A DNA stretch of 44,999 bases, from NCBI GenBank assembly GCA_903881515.1, contig CAIRTN010000360.1, positions 1 to 44,999 of the forward strand, written 5' to 3'. Made by a program: the position numbers and the translations under genes. Below, in pieces: positions 12,944 through 26,304 of the stretch (position 1 is the first letter of the stretch; every line of letters starts with the position of its first letter). The notes beneath the pieces are model-generated. The model worked only from the letters and a program-made list of their open reading frames with translations. It ran no database searches and had not been told where the DNA came from. This DNA is from an uncultured Rhodospirillales bacterium. GTDB lineage: Bacteria; Pseudomonadota; Alphaproteobacteria; Acetobacterales; Acetobacteraceae.

Positions 12944-13216
12944 TCAGTTCACCGCGTCCTTCAGGCCCTTGCCCGGCTTGAAGCGCACCGAGGTCGACGC
13001 CTCAATAGCGATTTCCTCGCCGGTGCGCGGATTGCGGCCCTTGGAGGCCTTGCGGGTGGTGGTGCCGAATGAGCCGAAGCCCACCAGACGGACCTCTTCG
13101 CTTTTCTTCAGCGCCGCCTCGATCGCCGCGAAGACGGCGTCCACGACTTCGCTGGCCTTCGCCTTGGAGAGATCGGTCTTGTCCGCCACTTCGGCGATCA
13201 GATCCATTTTGTTCAC
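12944..13216 (-). CDS. hupB: HU family DNA-binding protein
   Basis: 90 aa; MNKMDLIAEVADKTDLSKAKASEVVDAVF...VRLVGFGSFGTTTRKASKGRNPRTGEEI. Confidence 0.96.
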   Translation of the reverse strand: MNKMDLIAEVADKTDLSKAKASEVVDAVFAAIEAALKKSEEVRLVGFGSFGTTTRKASKGRNPRTGEEIAIEASTSVRFKPGKGLKDAVN

Positions 13217-13387
13217 TGCCGGATTTCCTGACTGGTTTTCTTGTTGCTGCGAATCGTCAAGTCACGGCTCAGCCGACGAATCGCCGCGGCTGAGCCATCA
13301 CACTGGGAGCCATATTTCATCAGCGTCAACGAAACGCAACGTGAGTTTCGCGCCGTTTTCCCGCCGGTCCGATCTGCGGCCGGCAAA

Positions 13388-13413
13388 CCCCGCCCTTACG
13401 GGCGGGGTCGTGT
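13388..13413 (-). terminator. Terminator-like hairpin downstream of lon
   Basis: CCCCGCCC-GTAA-GGGCGGGG followed by TTTG on the minus strand, just past the lon stop at 13419. The hairpin arms are 13388-13407. Confidence 0.7.
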
Positions 13414-13418
13414 GCGGT

Positions 13419-15839
<2,421 letters not shown>

Positions 15840-16089
15840 TACAATGACCTCCTACGGGACGATCTGTCGGGAACCACAAGTCCAGACCAACCGCCCCTCA
15901 ACCTTCACAAAGTGGCTCTTTGCAAAGACGTCCATGGGCACGGCCGCATCCACCAAGCCAGGCCGCCGCTGCAATGAGCCGACGGTTCGTCCCGGGTGAT
16001 GCGCCCGGATATCGGCATTTCCCGTCCATGCCGCAAGACCTTGACAGAACGATGACGCCGGCACGGGTGACCGGCGCCCTCTGCAATGC

Positions 16090-17346
<1,257 letters not shown>

Positions 17347-17537
17347 ACGCACTCCTGCCCCGTGTTTACGGGGACGCAAGGACTGAATTCTAGACCCCGG
17401 CGACGGGGGCCTACAAGAACCGCCCCCGCCGGGATGGCGGGGAAGGCGTCACATTCCCGGAAGGCGGGCCAATCCGGCCCTGTCCGGCACGTCACTTCAA
17501 GTGAAATCAAGCAATTTTCGTGCCGCGCGGTGCCGGT

Positions 17538-18131
17538 TTACGCCTTCGACTCGGCGTCCGGTAGCGGGCGGGTTTCCACCACCTCGTCGATCAGGCCGAA
17601 ATCGCGTGCATCCTCCGCCGACATATACGTGTCGCGTTCCAGCTTGCGCTCGATCGCTTCCACCGGCTGTCCCGTATGCTTCACATAGATGTTGTTCAGC
17701 AGACGGCGCGTGAAAAGGATTTCGCGTGCCTGGATATCAATATCGGTAGCCTGGCCCTGCGCGCCGCCGGAGGGTTGGTGCACCATGATCCGGGCATTCG
17801 GCAGCGCGAAACGCTTGCCTGCGGCGCCGGCGGTCAGCAGCAGGCTGCCCATCGAGGCGGCCATGCCGATGCAGACGGTGGAAACCGGGCTGCGGATGTA
17901 CTGCATGGTGTCGTAGATCGCCAGGCCGGAGGAAACCACACCGCCAGGGCTGTTGATGTAGAATGCGATGTCCTTGTTCGGATTCTCGCTCTCCAGGAAC
18001 AACAACTGCGCCGAGATCAGGCTGGCGACCTGGTCATAGACCTGGCCGGTGAGAAATATGATCCGCTCCTTCAACAGGCGCGAGTAAATGTCGTACGACC
18101 GTTCGCCCCGCGCGGTCTGCTCGACCACCAT
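17538..18131 (-). CDS. clpP: ATP-dependent Clp protease proteolytic subunit ClpP (start ambiguous; GTG about 18188 also possible)
   Basis: [39 protein letters not shown]...[20 protein letters not shown]...[11 protein letters not shown]...[18 protein letters not shown]. Confidence 0.95.
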   Translation of the reverse strand: MVVEQTARGERSYDIYSRLLKERIIFLTGQVYDQVASLISAQLLFLESENPNKDIAFYINSPGGVVSSGLAIYDTMQYIRSPVSTVCIGMAASMGSLLLTAGAAGKRFALPNARIMVHQPSGGAQGQATDIDIQAREILFTRRLLNNIYVKHTGQPVEAIERKLERDTYMSAEDARDFGLIDEVVETRPLPDAESKA

Positions 18132-18344
18132 GGGGACCAGATTGTTGTTGTAGACCTCAACGGGGTCTCGATCACCAATGCCAAACACTGCTCTTGAACC
18201 TTCCAAACGCCCGAAAACGGTCCGGCGCGACCTTGCCCCCCGAGGAGCAACACCATGACGAATCAGCTTCACCTGCCCGGCAGCATAAAGCGTAAGCGTT
18301 AAATAGGCACAAACGCGCGATCTTCCAAGCCGGGGGCTGCTCCA

Positions 18345-18386
18345 ACAAAAAAGTAAGGCCTTCACCGGCGCAAACCGGTGAAGGCC
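18345..18386 (-). terminator. Rho-independent terminator downstream of tig
   Basis: Minus-strand GGCCTTCACCGG-TTTGCG-CCGGTGAAGGCC then TTACTTTTTTG; follows the tig stop at 18413. Confidence 0.88.
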
Positions 18387-18412
18387 CCTTGCAGTCCTGG
18401 ATGGCCGAACGG

Positions 18413-19741
18413 TCAGACCGCCGGCGCGTCCTCTTTGGTCAGCTCTTCCGGCGTCACCGACTGATCGGTCACGGTGGCGAGCTCCAGCACGAAGTCGACC
18501 ACCTTCTCCTCAAAGATCGGCCCGCGCAGCGATTCGGCCGCCTGCGGGTTCTTGCGGAAGAAGTCCATCACCATCTGTTCCTGGCCCTGGTAGCGGCCGG
18601 CCTCGGCGCGCATGGCCCGGTTCATCTCCTCGGCCGACACGGTCAGGTTGTTCACCCGGCCGATCTCGGACAGCAGCAGACCCAGCTTCACCCGGCGCAC
18701 CGCGATCGTGCGGTATTCCGCCTTCAGCGTCTCGTCGTCCTTGCCCGCGTCTTCGGCGTCGGCATTGCCCTGGGCGCGATCCTGTTCCAGGCGCTTCCAG
18801 ATCTGCTCGAACTCGGCTTCAACCATGCTGGACGGCACTTCGAAGGCCGAAACCGTCGCCAGCGCGTCGAGCAGCTGGCGCTTGATCTTCAGGCGGGTCA
18901 GCTGGTCGAATTCGCGCTGCATCTGCTGCACGATCAGGCCGCGCAGTTCTTCCAGCGTGTCGAAACCGACCTTCTTGGCCATCTCGTCATCGATCGCCGG
19001 GATGACCTGCTTCTTCAGCGCCTTGGCGTCGATGTCGAAGGTAGCATCCTTGCCGGCCAGTTCCTTGGAGCCGTATTCGGCGGGGAACGAGACGTTGATC
19101 ACCTTGCTCTCGCCGGCCTGCATGCCCACCAGCTGTTCGGTGAAACCGGGGATGAACCCGCCGCCGCCAACCTCGATGTCCATGTCCTTGGCTTCGCCGC
19201 CGGGGAACGGAACCCCATCAACCTTGCCGAGGAAATCAACCTGCAGCATGTCGCCGACCACGGCCGGACGAACCTCGGTCTCCTCGATCAGGTCGCGTGA
19301 GCGCTTGGCGATGTCTTCCAGCACCTTGCCGATCGCCTCTTCCGTGGGCTCGGCCTTCATGCGCGTCAGCGCAATCGACGCGAAATCGGGCATCGCGATT
19401 TCGGGCAGCACCTCGACCTCGACCTTGAATTCCAGGTCCTTGGCGTCGCCGATGGTCACGATCTCGACCTTCGGTTGCGCCGCCGAGCGCAGGCCGCGAT
19501 CGTTCAGGATGGAGTTGGTGCTTTCGTTGACCGTCTCCTCCAGGATCTCGCCCATCACCGCCTGGCCGTAGCGGGCCTTGACGATGGACATCGGCACCTT
19601 GCCCGGGCGGAAGCCGGGCAGGTTGATGGTCTTGCTGAGCTCCGTGAGCCGCGCCGAACGCTTGCCCTCGATATCCCCGGCCGGCACTACCACCGTCCAG
19701 CCGCGCTTCAGCCCCTCGGAGAGCGTCTCGGTCACCTGCAT
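18413..19741 (-). CDS. tig: Trigger factor
   Basis: [66 protein letters not shown]; PPIase domain; start trimmed to 19741. Confidence 0.96.
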   Translation of the reverse strand: MQVTETLSEGLKRGWTVVVPAGDIEGKRSARLTELSKTINLPGFRPGKVPMSIVKARYGQAVMGEILEETVNESTNSILNDRGLRSAAQPKVEIVTIGDAKDLEFKVEVEVLPEIAMPDFASIALTRMKAEPTEEAIGKVLEDIAKRSRDLIEETEVRPAVVGDMLQVDFLGKVDGVPFPGGEAKDMDIEVGGGGFIPGFTEQLVGMQAGESKVINVSFPAEYGSKELAGKDATFDIDAKALKKQVIPAIDDEMAKKVGFDTLEELRGLIVQQMQREFDQLTRLKIKRQLLDALATVSAFEVPSSMVEAEFEQIWKRLEQDRAQGNADAEDAGKDDETLKAEYRTIAVRRVKLGLLLSEIGRVNNLTVSAEEMNRAMRAEAGRYQGQEQMVMDFFRKNPQAAESLRGPIFEEKVVDFVLELATVTDQSVTPEELTKEDAPAV

Positions 19742-19784
19742 CTGTCGGAAAACCCTTGGTCCTATGAGTTGGACCATCGCCGGT

Positions 19785-19869
<85 letters not shown>

Positions 19870-19922
19870 CGGTAACGGTCGCGAGCGCGGGGCTTTAGCG
19901 CAACGCGATCGTAATGCCAAGG

Positions 19923-22298
19923 CTAGCCGAGCAATGCCTGTGCACAGGCATCGAGGATCGCGCTCTCGTCCAGGCCGTATTCGCGGTAGAGATCGGGAAT
20001 ATCGCCACTCTGGCCAAAATGATCCGGGCCCAGCGGCACCACACGCTGGCCGCGCACGGCGCCCAGCCAGGCATGGGCCGCTGGATGGCCGTCCAGGATG
20101 GTGACCAGCGCGGAGCCTGGGGCCATCGGGGCCAGGATGCGCTCGATATGCGAGAGCGCCGCCGGATCGCCGGTGCGCCGGGCGCGCGCGGCGGCAATCC
20201 AGCCGGCATGCAGGCGGTCCGGCGAGGTGATCGCCAACAGGCCGGCGCCAGGCTCCTCGGCAGCCAGCTCGGCAAAGGCCGCCTCGGCCTCGGGGGCGAC
20301 CGGCCCCTGATACGCCAGTGCTATGCGTGCGCCGGGCGCCGGGGGCACCGCCCAGTGGGCGCCGGCAATCACCGCCGCCGGGTCCAGCGTGCGGGTGGGC
20401 TGGGCGATCTGCCGTGTGGACAGGCGCAGCCACACCGCCGAGCCGTCGGGCTGCTGCATGTGATGGAACGCATGCCGCAGCAGGATGGCGAGTTCGTCCA
20501 CATGCGACGGCTCGAAACTGGCCAGCCGGTCGCTGCTCATCCCGATCAACGGGGTGTTGATTGACTGGTGCTGCCCCCCCTCGGGGGCCAACGAAATACC
20601 GGAAGGTGTTGAAACCAAAAGGAACCGCGCATCCTGGTAGCAGGCGTAGATCAGCGCATCGAGGCCACGGTTGACGAACGGGTCATAGACCGTGCCGATC
20701 GGCAGCAGCCGGGCGCCATGCAGTCCGGGGGCAAGCCCGGCGGCGCCAAGCAGCAGAAACAGGTTCTGCTCGGCGATGCCCAGTTCGATATGCTGGCCCT
20801 CCGGCGTCATGCCCCAGCGCTGCGCGCTGGCCAGTTTGGCGTCGCGGAACACGTCATTGCGGGTGTGCCGGTCAAACACGCCGCGGCGGTTCACCCACGG
20901 GCCCAGATTGGTCGAGACCGTGACATCGGGGCTGGTGGTGACGATGCGGGCGGCGAGGTCCTTCAGGGCCCCCTGCCCGCGCCCGATCTCCGCCAGCATC
21001 TCGCCGAAGCCGTTCTGAGTGGCCATTTTTCGGCCGGCCACCTTCGGCGCGGGCAGAAACTCGGGGATTTCGACCAGGGGCGCCTGCAGGCGGCGGCCTT
21101 CCGGTGTGAGCGGTGTGGCGAAGGGCACGGTGCCGAGGAAGTGGGTGAAGGCGGCATCGTCGAGCTCCAGGCCTTCCAGACGGTCCCACTCATGGCCGGG
21201 GCGAATCCGGTTGGCGGCGCGAAAGCCCTCCATCTGCTCCTTGGTCATCAGCCCGGCATGGTTATCCTTGTGGCCGGCGAAGGGCAGCCCCATGCCCTTG
21301 ATGGTGTAGGCGATGAAGCAGGTCGGCTGGTCGCCGGCGGCATCGGCCTCGCGGAAATGCTCGATCAACGTCTCGATGTCATGCCCGCCAAGATTGGTCA
21401 TCAGCGCCGCAAGCTCGTCGTCGCTCAACGGGTCGATGATGGCACGCACGCCCTTGCTGCGGCCAAGATCAGTCAGCAACACCTGCCGCCAGGCCGCGCC
21501 CCCCTGAAAGGTCAACGCGGCGTAGAGCGAGTTCGGGCAGTCGTCGATCCAGGAGCGCAGGGTCTCGCCGCCCGGCCGGGCGAAGGCCGCCTGCAGCTTG
21601 CGGCCGTATTTCATCGTGACGACGTTCCAGCCCATGTCGCGGAACAGGCCCTCGATGCGGCCGAACAGACGGTCGGGCACAACGGAATCAAGGCTTTGCC
21701 GGTTGTAGTCGATCACCCACCAGACATTGCGAACGTCGTGTTTCCAGCCCTCCAGCAGGGCCTCGTAAATATTGCCCTCATCGAGTTCGGCGTCGCCCGC
21801 AATCGCGATGTGCCGCCCCGGCGGCAGGTCGGTGCGGCCGAGGCCATGCAACCGGACATAGTCCTCAATGAGTGCGGAAAAGCTGGTCATCGCCACGCCC
21901 AGGCCGACGGAACCGGTGGAAAAATCCACCTCGTCACCGTCCTTGGTGCGGCTGGGGTAGGATTGCGCACCACCGAACTGGCGCAGGCCCTCCATCTTTT
22001 CAATGGTCTGGCGGCCGAGCAGCCAATTGATGGCGTGAAACACCGGCCCGGCATGCGGCTTCACCGCAACGCGGTCCTGCGGGCGCAGCATCTCGAAATA
22101 CAGCGCGGTCATGATCGACAGGCACGAGGCGCAGGAAGCCTGATGCCCGCCAACCTTCAGCCCATCGCGATTGGGCCGGATATGATTGGCGTTATGGATC
22201 ATCCAGGAGGCGAGCCAGAGCAGCTTGCGCTCAACCTGTTTCAGCACGGCAAGCCGGCCGGGGTCGAGCAGCGCGCGGGCGGGGGAAATTTCGTTCAT
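19923..22298 (-). CDS. TPP-dependent transketolase / homodimeric pyruvate dehydrogenase E1-like protein
   Basis: 791 aa; WMIHNANHIRPNRDGLKVGGHQASCASCLSIMTALYFEMLRPQDRV; TPP-binding GDAELDEGNIYEALLEGWKHDVRNVWWVIDYNRQSLD; C-terminal transketolase domain. Confidence 0.8.
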   Translation of the reverse strand: MNEISPARALLDPGRLAVLKQVERKLLWLASWMIHNANHIRPNRDGLKVGGHQASCASCLSIMTALYFEMLRPQDRVAVKPHAGPVFHAINWLLGRQTIEKMEGLRQFGGAQSYPSRTKDGDEVDFSTGSVGLGVAMTSFSALIEDYVRLHGLGRTDLPPGRHIAIAGDAELDEGNIYEALLEGWKHDVRNVWWVIDYNRQSLDSVVPDRLFGRIEGLFRDMGWNVVTMKYGRKLQAAFARPGGETLRSWIDDCPNSLYAALTFQGGAAWRQVLLTDLGRSKGVRAIIDPLSDDELAALMTNLGGHDIETLIEHFREADAAGDQPTCFIAYTIKGMGLPFAGHKDNHAGLMTKEQMEGFRAANRIRPGHEWDRLEGLELDDAAFTHFLGTVPFATPLTPEGRRLQAPLVEIPEFLPAPKVAGRKMATQNGFGEMLAEIGRGQGALKDLAARIVTTSPDVTVSTNLGPWVNRRGVFDRHTRNDVFRDAKLASAQRWGMTPEGQHIELGIAEQNLFLLLGAAGLAPGLHGARLLPIGTVYDPFVNRGLDALIYACYQDARFLLVSTPSGISLAPEGGQHQSINTPLIGMSSDRLASFEPSHVDELAILLRHAFHHMQQPDGSAVWLRLSTRQIAQPTRTLDPAAVIAGAHWAVPPAPGARIALAYQGPVAPEAEAAFAELAAEEPGAGLLAITSPDRLHAGWIAAARARRTGDPAALSHIERILAPMAPGSALVTILDGHPAAHAWLGAVRGQRVVPLGPDHFGQSGDIPDLYREYGLDESAILDACAQALLG

Positions 22299-22325
22299 GC
22301 CGCTCTCCTGATCAGGTGGCGCAGT

Positions 22326-23669
22326 CTACATCGGCGGACGCGCGCGCGACAGCAAGTCCGGCAGATCCTCCGCGATCAGCCCGGGGCCAGCCAGACGCGC
22401 CGCCGCGCCGTGCAGCCAGGCCGCGGCGCAGGCCGCCGGCCACGGCGCCATACCCTGGGCCAGCAGGCCGGAAATGATGCCGGCAAGCACATCGCCCGCC
22501 CCGGCGGTGGCAAGCCAGGGCGGGGCGTTCTCGTTGATCGCCACCCGGCCGTCGGGCGCGGCGATGATGGTGTCCGCTCCTTTCAGCAGCACCACCGCGC
22601 CGGTCGCCGCCGACGCCGCACGCACGGCAGCGATGCGATCTTCGCCGGGCGGCCCGAACACACGGGCGAACTCGCCGGCATGCGGCGTCAGCACGGCCGC
22701 GCCGCGCAGATCGGCCGGCGTGCCGCGGATGGCATCCGCATCAACCACAACCTGCCGCCCGGTCCCGAGCAGCTTCACCTCCGCCGTGCCCAGGCCAGGA
22801 CCAACCAGCCAGACAGTACGGCGGCGATCCTTCAGCAATTCCAGCGGGTCCGTCTCGGTTACCAGCAGCCCCGGTTCGCCCGTGCGATAAACATCTGCGC
22901 ACCCGAGCGCGGCAATGCTCACCAGCCCCGCCCCCACGCGCCGCGCGGCCGCGGCGGCAAGACGCGCGGCACCGGTCATCTCAGCCCCGCCGATAATGGT
23001 GACGTGACCGCGGCTGTATTTGTGATCCCCCGCCCCCGGCATCGGCAACGACCAGAGGTCCGGCGCATTGGCCCAACACGCGATCGGCGGCATCACCTCC
23101 GCCGGCATGCCGATATCCGCCAGCACAACCTCGCCACACAGCCCCCGCCCAGGCAGCAGCAAATGGCCGGGTTTCCGCCGAAAAAAAGTGACCGTCAGTT
23201 CCGCCGCCGCCACCGCACCCCGTGGCGCGCCCGTCGCCCCATCCAGGCCGGAGGGAACATCCACCGCGACAATCCGCCGCGCCGCGGCCAGCACAGCGGA
23301 GATCGCGCCCGCCACCGGCCGCGCCAACCCCGCGCCAAACACCGCATCGATCACAAGCTCAGCCCGCGCCGCTTCCGCGGCCGTGAACGGCACCACCGGA
23401 CACGGCGTGTCCGGCCGGCCCTGCAGCCCTGCGACCGCAACCGGCCAGCCCGCAAAGTGCAGCATCCGCGCGGCGACTAGGCCATCGCCGCCATTATTGC
23501 CCGGCCCGGCCAGCACCAAGGTCCGGCACGGCCGGTAACGCCGGCGTATCGCGGCAGCGACAGCCGCCCCGGCGTTCTGCATCAGGGTCGCAACCGGCAG
23601 CCCCCGCCGTACCGCCGCCGCATCGGCCAGCGCCATCTCGGCCGGAGTCAGGAGTTCATGCCTCGCCAT
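22326..23669 (-). CDS. nnr: Bifunctional NAD(P)H-hydrate epimerase / ADP-dependent NAD(P)H-hydrate dehydratase
   Basis: 447 aa; N-term LVLAGPGNNGGDGLVAARML (YjeF_N); C-term TPHAGEFARVFG and NENAPPWLATAGAGDVLAGIISGLLAQG (carbohydrate kinase-like domain). Confidence 0.93.
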   Translation of the reverse strand: MARHELLTPAEMALADAAAVRRGLPVATLMQNAGAAVAAAIRRRYRPCRTLVLAGPGNNGGDGLVAARMLHFAGWPVAVAGLQGRPDTPCPVVPFTAAEAARAELVIDAVFGAGLARPVAGAISAVLAAARRIVAVDVPSGLDGATGAPRGAVAAAELTVTFFRRKPGHLLLPGRGLCGEVVLADIGMPAEVMPPIACWANAPDLWSLPMPGAGDHKYSRGHVTIIGGAEMTGAARLAAAAARRVGAGLVSIAALGCADVYRTGEPGLLVTETDPLELLKDRRRTVWLVGPGLGTAEVKLLGTGRQVVVDADAIRGTPADLRGAAVLTPHAGEFARVFGPPGEDRIAAVRAASAATGAVVLLKGADTIIAAPDGRVAINENAPPWLATAGAGDVLAGIISGLLAQGMAPWPAACAAAWLHGAAARLAGPGLIAEDLPDLLSRARPPM

Positions 23670-23756
23670 CCCCCTATTCTTGGCCCCTCGCCGCGCGCAT
23701 GCAACGTGACGGTTGAAAATCGGCTAGGATGCTGCAGCGCAACAGGAGTCGCTTGC

Positions 23757-24389
23757 ATGGCAGTCATCATCACGGTCGCGCAGCAGAAGGGCGGGGCGGG
23801 CAAAACCACGCTGGCCGCGAGCCTCGCCGCCGCACTCGCCGCAACCCGCAAGGTCGCCGTGCTCGACATCGATCCCCAGCGCAGCCTGGCGCGCTGGCAC
23901 GCGCTGCGCACCGCCCGCAAGGTGCCGCCCGTGCACCTGTCCGATATCTCTGGCTGGCGGCTGGCCGGCGAGATCGACAAGCTCAAGCGCAGCTTCGACG
24001 TGATCCTGGTCGACAGCCCGCCACAGATCGATACCGACGCCAAGCTGGCGATCCGCGCGGCCGATCTGGTGCTGATCCCGGTGCAGCCTTCGCCGCCGGA
24101 TCTCTGGGCCGCCGAAGGAACGCTGAAACTGGCCGCAAGCGAAAAGCGCCCGACCCGCATTCTGCTGAACCGGGCGCCGGCGAGCGGCAAGCTGCGCGCG
24201 ACAGTGGAAGCCGAACTGGCGGCGCAGGGGCTGCAGCGCCTTACGGCAACCCTCGGCAACCGCCAGGGCTTTGCCAACGCGTTCGCGCAGGGGCTCGGCG
24301 TCAGCGAGACGGCACCGAAATCACTCGCAGCGCAGGAACTGAACAGCGTGATCGCTGAGCTTCAGGCGCTGTTGTCTTTCCAGAGGTAA
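23757..24389 (+). CDS. ParA/MinD-family P-loop ATPase (orphan)
   Basis: MAVIITVAQQKGGAGKTTLAASLAAALA (deviant Walker A KGGxGKT), VLDIDPQRSLARW, VILVDSPPQ; start trimmed from 23658. Confidence 0.9.
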   Translation: MAVIITVAQQKGGAGKTTLAASLAAALAATRKVAVLDIDPQRSLARWHALRTARKVPPVHLSDISGWRLAGEIDKLKRSFDVILVDSPPQIDTDAKLAIRAADLVLIPVQPSPPDLWAAEGTLKLAASEKRPTRILLNRAPASGKLRATVEAELAAQGLQRLTATLGNRQGFANAFAQGLGVSETAPKSLAAQELNSVIAELQALLSFQR

Positions 24390-25230
24390 AGCCCGGCGGC
24401 GACGATGATGCCGATTCCGGTTAAGGTTGCCAGATCGGGCCACTCGCCCCAGAACACCGCGCCGATCAACGTGGCATAGACGAGGCGCCGTATTCGAACG
24501 GGGCGACCATCGAAGCCTGGCCGGTCCGGTAACCTTCGGTCATCAGCATCTGTGCCACGCCCGACACTAGGCCGATGCCGATCAGACCTGCGAGTTGCGG
24601 CCAACTCGGCGTGACCCAGACCGGGATGGTCAGCAGGGCGCACATCACCGTGCCGCCGATGGCGAACCACAGCACGATCGCGACATTGCGCTCACCCAGG
24701 CCGCCCATGCGCCGGATGGTGATCATCGTCAGTGCCCAGAACACCACCCCGGCCAGCACCACCAGCACCGGGATCACCTCCATGCCGGTCTCCCGCCAGG
24801 GCTGCACGATCACCAGCACCCCGGCCAGACCGGTCAGCACCACGCCCAGGCGCTTGGCGCCGACCCGCTCGCCCAGCATCGGGATCGACAACAGGGTGAG
24901 CAGCAACGGCATGGCAAAGCCGAGCGCGGTGTTGAACGCCAGCGGCAGATGCGCATAGCCATAGAACGCACAGCCCATGCCGCCGCAGCCCAGCACGGTG
25001 CGCCGCACATGATCCCACGGCCGGCGCGTGCGCAGCGCGGAAATGCCCCCCTCGCGCCACAGCAGCGGCGCCACGGTGATCGCCGCGAACAGGCTGCGAA
25101 ACAGCATCACCTGCACCGTCGGAATACCGGCCGACGAGGCCTTCACCAGAGCGGAGGCGAAAGTGAAACCAGCGGAAGACACCAGCACACACAGGATGGC
25201 ATGGCGCCGCAACGCCGCTTCGTCAGACAT
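24362..25230 (-). pseudogene. EamA/DMT-family transporter, apparent 1-nt frameshift near its 3' end (pseudogene or sequencing error)
   Basis: ORF 24466-25230 encodes EamA domains up to ...MVAPFEYGASSMPR*; the expected last TM (LVYATLIGAVFWGEWPDLATLTGIGIIVAAGLYLWKDNSA*) lies in another frame ending at 24362. Total length 869 nt = 290 codons minus 1 nt. Confidence 0.85.
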
Positions 25231-25366
25231 TCGCCACAGGCCTCCCCGCCCCGACCATGAGGCGGTTTTGCGGCGATGGAAAGGCCGGGACCGGAAACAA
25301 AATGTTTGCGTGTTTCGCCGCGGAATTTCCGGCTAGCTTCGGCGTCATAAGCCGGGGGACCCAAAA

Positions 25367-26272
25367 ATGAGCGATATCGACCAGACGGATATGACGGTGC
25401 TGACGCAGAGCGAGATCGACCAGCGCGTGTTCGATCTCTACGACGAATATTGCCACGGCCGGATGGACCGCCGATCCTTCCTGCAGCGTGCCGCCGTCAC
25501 CGTCGTCGGCGGCCTGGCGATGGCGCAGTCCTTGCTGCCGCGCTACGCCCAGGCGCAGACGATCTCCTTCACCGACGAGCGGATGAAGGCGACCTACGTG
25601 TCCTACCCCTCGCCGGGCGGCAATTCCGGCACGATGCGCGGCTATCTGGTCCAGCCCGCGGGCAAGGGGCCGTTCCCCAGCGTCCTGGTGGTGCATGAAA
25701 ACCGCGGGCTGAACCCCTATATCGAAGACGTCGCGCGCCGGCTCGCGGTCGAGGGCTATCTCGCCCTGGCCCCCGACGGCCTCGCACCGGTCGGCGGCTA
25801 CCCAGGCAACGACGATGACGGCAAGGACCTGCAGGCGAACCTGGACCAGGGCAAGCTGCGCACCGATATGCTCAACAGCGCGAAATACCTGAAGGCCCAC
25901 GCCCTCTCGTCGGACAAAATGGGCGTCACCGGATTCTGCTGGGGCGGCAGCACCACCAACTACCTCGCCGGCGCCCTCGGCGCCGACCTGAAGGCCGCGG
26001 CCCCGTTCTATGGTGCGCCGGCGGACGCCGCGGCGATCCCGGCCATCAAGGCGGCGATCGTCGCACACTACGCCGAACACGACGAACGGCTGACCTCGAT
26101 GTGGCCGGGCTATGACAAGGCACTGAACACCACCGGCGTTGCGCATGAAGGCTTCGTCTACCCGGGCACACAGCACGGGTTCCACAACAATTCGACCCCG
26201 CGCTACCACGAAGCCTCCGCCAAGCTCGCCTGGGAACGGACCCTGGTGCTGTTCAAGCGCACGCTGGTTTAG
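25367..26272 (+). CDS. Dienelactone hydrolase family protein with Tat-type signal
   Basis: 301 aa; MDRRSFLQRAAVTVVGGLAMAQSLLPRYAQA signal; VVHENRGLNPYIEDVARRLAVEGYLALAPDGL, GFCWGGSTTNYLAG nucleophile region, GTQHGFHN His. Confidence 0.9.
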   Translation: MSDIDQTDMTVLTQSEIDQRVFDLYDEYCHGRMDRRSFLQRAAVTVVGGLAMAQSLLPRYAQAQTISFTDERMKATYVSYPSPGGNSGTMRGYLVQPAGKGPFPSVLVVHENRGLNPYIEDVARRLAVEGYLALAPDGLAPVGGYPGNDDDGKDLQANLDQGKLRTDMLNSAKYLKAHALSSDKMGVTGFCWGGSTTNYLAGALGADLKAAAPFYGAPADAAAIPAIKAAIVAHYAEHDERLTSMWPGYDKALNTTGVAHEGFVYPGTQHGFHNNSTPRYHEASAKLAWERTLVLFKRTLV

Positions 26273-26276
26273 GCGT

Positions 26277-26304
26277 TAAGGCCAGGGGTAATGCCCTGGC
26301 CTTA
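26277..26304. terminator. Bidirectional hairpin terminator between convergent genes
   Basis: TAAGGCCAGGG-GTAATG-CCCTGGCCTTA, perfect 11-bp stem between the DLH stop and the amidase stop. Confidence 0.7.

Noticed and set aside
18132-18365. N-terminal extension of ClpP in the 275-aa ORF
   Set aside because: Not ClpP-like ([16 protein letters not shown]...); overlaps the likely promoter and the tig terminator region.
20718-23480. 920-aa plus-strand ORF
   Set aside because: Antisense to the TPP enzyme and nnr, no recognisable domain, composition biased; spurious.
24466-24500. Programmed ribosomal frameshift in the EamA gene
   Set aside because: No slippery heptamer or evident stimulatory structure; a 1-nt deletion or sequencing error is simpler.
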